Assembly: GCA_964544605.1 (NCBI GenBank)
Contig: CAZJBX010000007.1
Location: 16,919-80,918, forward strand
Length of the DNA: 64,000 bases
Reading direction: 5' to 3'
DNA from: JAMIFN01 sp964544605
GTDB taxonomy: Bacteria > Pseudomonadota > Gammaproteobacteria > Burkholderiales > Burkholderiaceae_C
The position numbers and the translations under genes are program-made. Below the pieces are notes generated by a model. It was not told the DNA's origin. It saw only the letters and a list, made by a program, of their open reading frames with translations, and did not search any database. This document shows positions 61,892 through 64,000 of this stretch, piece after piece (the stretch's first letter is position 1; each line of letters starts with the position of its first letter).

Positions 61892-64000
61892 ATTATAAGC
61901 GATTGGGATATGTGCTCTGGCCGGAACAGGCAAACGGCCAGTTCTGGTTCTTGCTGCATTATAAGCGATTGGGATATGTGCTCTGGCCGGAACTGCATAA
62001 CTCGAATGGCTTTAGCAATGTGGATTATAAGCGATTGGGATATGTGCTCTGGCCGGAACCGGCAGAGTCTTCGCGACGACGGCAGCCGCATTATAAGCGA
62101 TTGGGATATGTGCTCTGGCCGGAACAACAAGGTCTTTGTCCCATGTGCTCGCGTAATTATAAGCGATTGGGATATGTGCTCTGGCCGGAACATAGATGGT
62201 AGTCCTTCCCATCGTTCGGTAATTATAAGCGATTGGGATATGTGCTCTGGCCGGAACCCCCTGGGTTTATCACCGTTGGCGCAGTGCATTATAAGCGATT
62301 GGGATATGTGCTCTGGCCGGAACATCCAATCGCTATTGCTCACGGCTTCAAGCATTATAAGCGATTGGGATATGTGCTCTGGCCGGAACCTACCACGGGT
62401 GCGACAGGCGGCGTAAACAATTATAAGCGATTGGGATATGTGCTCTGGCCGGAACTTTGCGTGTGAGTTTGAAATTCTGGCTCATATTATAAGCGATTGG
62501 GATATGTGCTCTGGCCGGAACCTCCAAAACAGCCATATAGTTATCAACCGAATTATAAGCGATTGGGATATGTGCTCTGGCCGGAACATCGGCGTACTGT
62601 ATGACAAAGTCAGCGGAATTATAAGCGATTGGGATATGTGCTCTGGCCGGAACAGAGGCCCAAGCGGCGCACCAGATAACGGTATTATAAGCGATTGGGA
62701 TATGTGCTCTGGCCGGAACCGGGCAGAACAGGGGGCGTCTTTGAGCTGCATTATAAGCGATTGGGATATGTGCTCTGGCCGGAACGATGGCGGTAGCACA
62801 TCTTGGCGCTGCGTCATTATAAGCGATTGGGATATGTGCTCTGGCCGGAACAATCTCCCCTAGCTCGACAAGCCAGTGGCTATTATAAGCGATTGGGATA
62901 TGTGCTCTGGCCGGAACGATAGCGCCAAGCGCGTTGCAGATGCGGCCATTATAAGCGATTGGGATATGTGCTCTGGCCGGAACAAAGCCTGCAAAGTCAC
63001 GGTTTTGCCCGTGATTATAAGCGATTGGGATATGTGCTCTGGCCGGAACACCTCTGCGCCACGGGCGTTCAGCGTGGCAATTATAAGCGATTGGGATATG
63101 TGCTCTGGCCGGAACAGGTTACGAAAAGGGGCGAACGGCTGAGTTATTATAAGCGATTGGGATATGTGCTCTGGCCGGAACTTGTTTGTAGCGCTCCTCT
63201 GCTGCTTTGAGATTATAAGCGATTGGGATATGTGCTCTGGCCGGAACCAAAAGGCGGTGCTTATCTCTTTGGCCGACCATTATAAGCGATTGGGATATGT
63301 GCTCTGGCCGGAACCACCTCTTGGCTCATGGCCTCAATAAAGGCATTATAAGCGATTGGGATATGTGCTCTGGCCGGAACAGAAATAGACGGTTCTTCCT
63401 TCAAATGGGAATTATAAGCGATTGGGATATGTGCTCTGGCCGGAACAAAGAATCGTTGATGGTGGCGCTCACTATCATTATAAGCGATTGGGATATGTGC
63501 TCTGGCCGGAACTGTACCGCCGCATCGAGGCTGAGAGCAACAATTATAAGCGATTGGGATATGTGCTCTGGCCGGAACATTCGTCCGGGCAAAGAGGCAA
63601 TGGGCCTCATTATAAGCGATTGGGATATGTGCTCTGGCCGGAACAATGTTGGCGCGGGTGGCTTCGGGGTCGTATTATAAGCGATTGGGATATGTGCTCT
63701 GGCCGGAACTTACGACTCGGGCGTGCGTTTTTACATGCCATTATAAGCGATTGGGATATGTGCTCTGGCCGGAACTTCGGGCAGGAGTCAGTATGCGTCG
63801 AAGACATTATAAGCGATTGGGATATGTGCTCTGGCCGGAACTGTGACTTAAATAAGGATCAGCGAGCTTGGATTATAAGCGATTGGGATATGTGCTCTGG
63901 CCGGAACACGAGGTGGCCCAAGTCTGTGCCACGCTCTATTATAAGCGATTGGGATATGTGCTCTGGCCGGAACGCAGCCCACCAAGCTCAGACTGAGCGG
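61892..64000 (-). CRISPR. Type II-C CRISPR array, 32 repeats, open at right edge
   Basis: 32 repeats of 36 bp, apparently all identical. On the plus strand each starts ATTATAAGCGATTGGGATAT and ends GGCCGGAAC. The first is at 61892-61927 and the last at 63938-63973. There are 31 complete spacers, 30 bp each except one of 31 (63248-63278) and one of 29 (63645-63673), plus 27 bp of a further spacer at the edge. Read on the minus strand the repeat starts GTTCCGG and ends CGCTTATAAT, as II-C repeats do. The terminal TATAAT is a perfect -10 box, so each repeat can start transcription into the next spacer. The strand is inferred from this, the anti-repeat and the terminator. Neither a leader nor a degenerate end repeat is visible. 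Confidence 0.97.

Noticed and set aside
61892..63846. Many short open frames across the array with repeated peptides such as YKRLGYVLWPE and FRPEHISQSLI
   Set aside because: They are CRISPR repeats read as protein; the 66-bp period is a multiple of three, which keeps frames open. No ribosome sites.

Overview
The window comes from a betaproteobacterium, most likely Burkholderiales close to Comamonadaceae. This rests on the protein sequences (class I PhaC, rimP-nusA-infB, type B L31, ScoAB, short-form ArgG) and on a moderately high GC coding style. It reads as ordinary chromosome. I saw no insertion sequence, prophage, tRNA or rRNA gene.

Layout. 1-5.8 kb: end of ftsY, an acyl-CoA synthetase, phaC (PHB synthesis) on the opposite strand, hpnE and rsmD. 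5.9-18.2 kb: a YpfJ-type metallopeptidase, alaS (with an unusual in-frame insertion), ispG, L31, a MerR regulator, prfA, a degenerate Nudix protein, coaBC, rho with a C/U-rich leader, a hicAB toxin-antitoxin pair and apaH. 18.2-25.1 kb: scoAB (acetoacetyl-CoA/succinyl-CoA transferase) and a minimal four-gene Csu-type chaperone-usher pilus cluster. 25.4-34 kb: a DsbA-family protein, an unknown membrane protein, infB-nusA-rimP, hda and a PerM-type permease. 34-45 kb: ppiB, hisS, pheT, an unknown protein, thrC, a DUF1624 membrane protein, argG (with histone-H1-like tails), a small membrane protein and ppx/gppA, then a block of four 104-105 bp tandem repeats. 45-57 kb: asd, tsf, rpsB, an AlkA-type glycosylase, proB, a DUF455 protein, two coupled six-TM kinase-like sensors, an isolated trpB and a SulP transporter.

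57.2-64 kb is a complete type II-C CRISPR-Cas locus, except that the array runs off the right edge. A tracrRNA gene lies on the minus strand, then cas9, cas1 and cas2 on the plus strand, then an array of 32 identical 36-bp repeats with about 30-bp spacers. Three signals agree that the array is transcribed on the minus strand, towards the cas genes. The repeat in that orientation begins GTT and ends in a perfect TATAAT box. The anti-repeat lies on the matching strand upstream of cas9. A rho-independent terminator stands between cas2 and the array. The repeats therefore probably carry one promoter each, as known for Neisseria type II-C arrays.

Several genes that are neighbours in related bacteria are scattered here: pheT without pheS, trpB without trpA, infB without rbfA/truB, prfA without hemA. 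Intergenic gaps carry families of short palindromic repeats. The most unusual observations are the roughly 105-codon low-GC insertion inside alaS, the Lys/Ala-rich tails on ArgG, the sensor pair lacking a clear phosphoacceptor histidine, and the architecture of the CRISPR locus.
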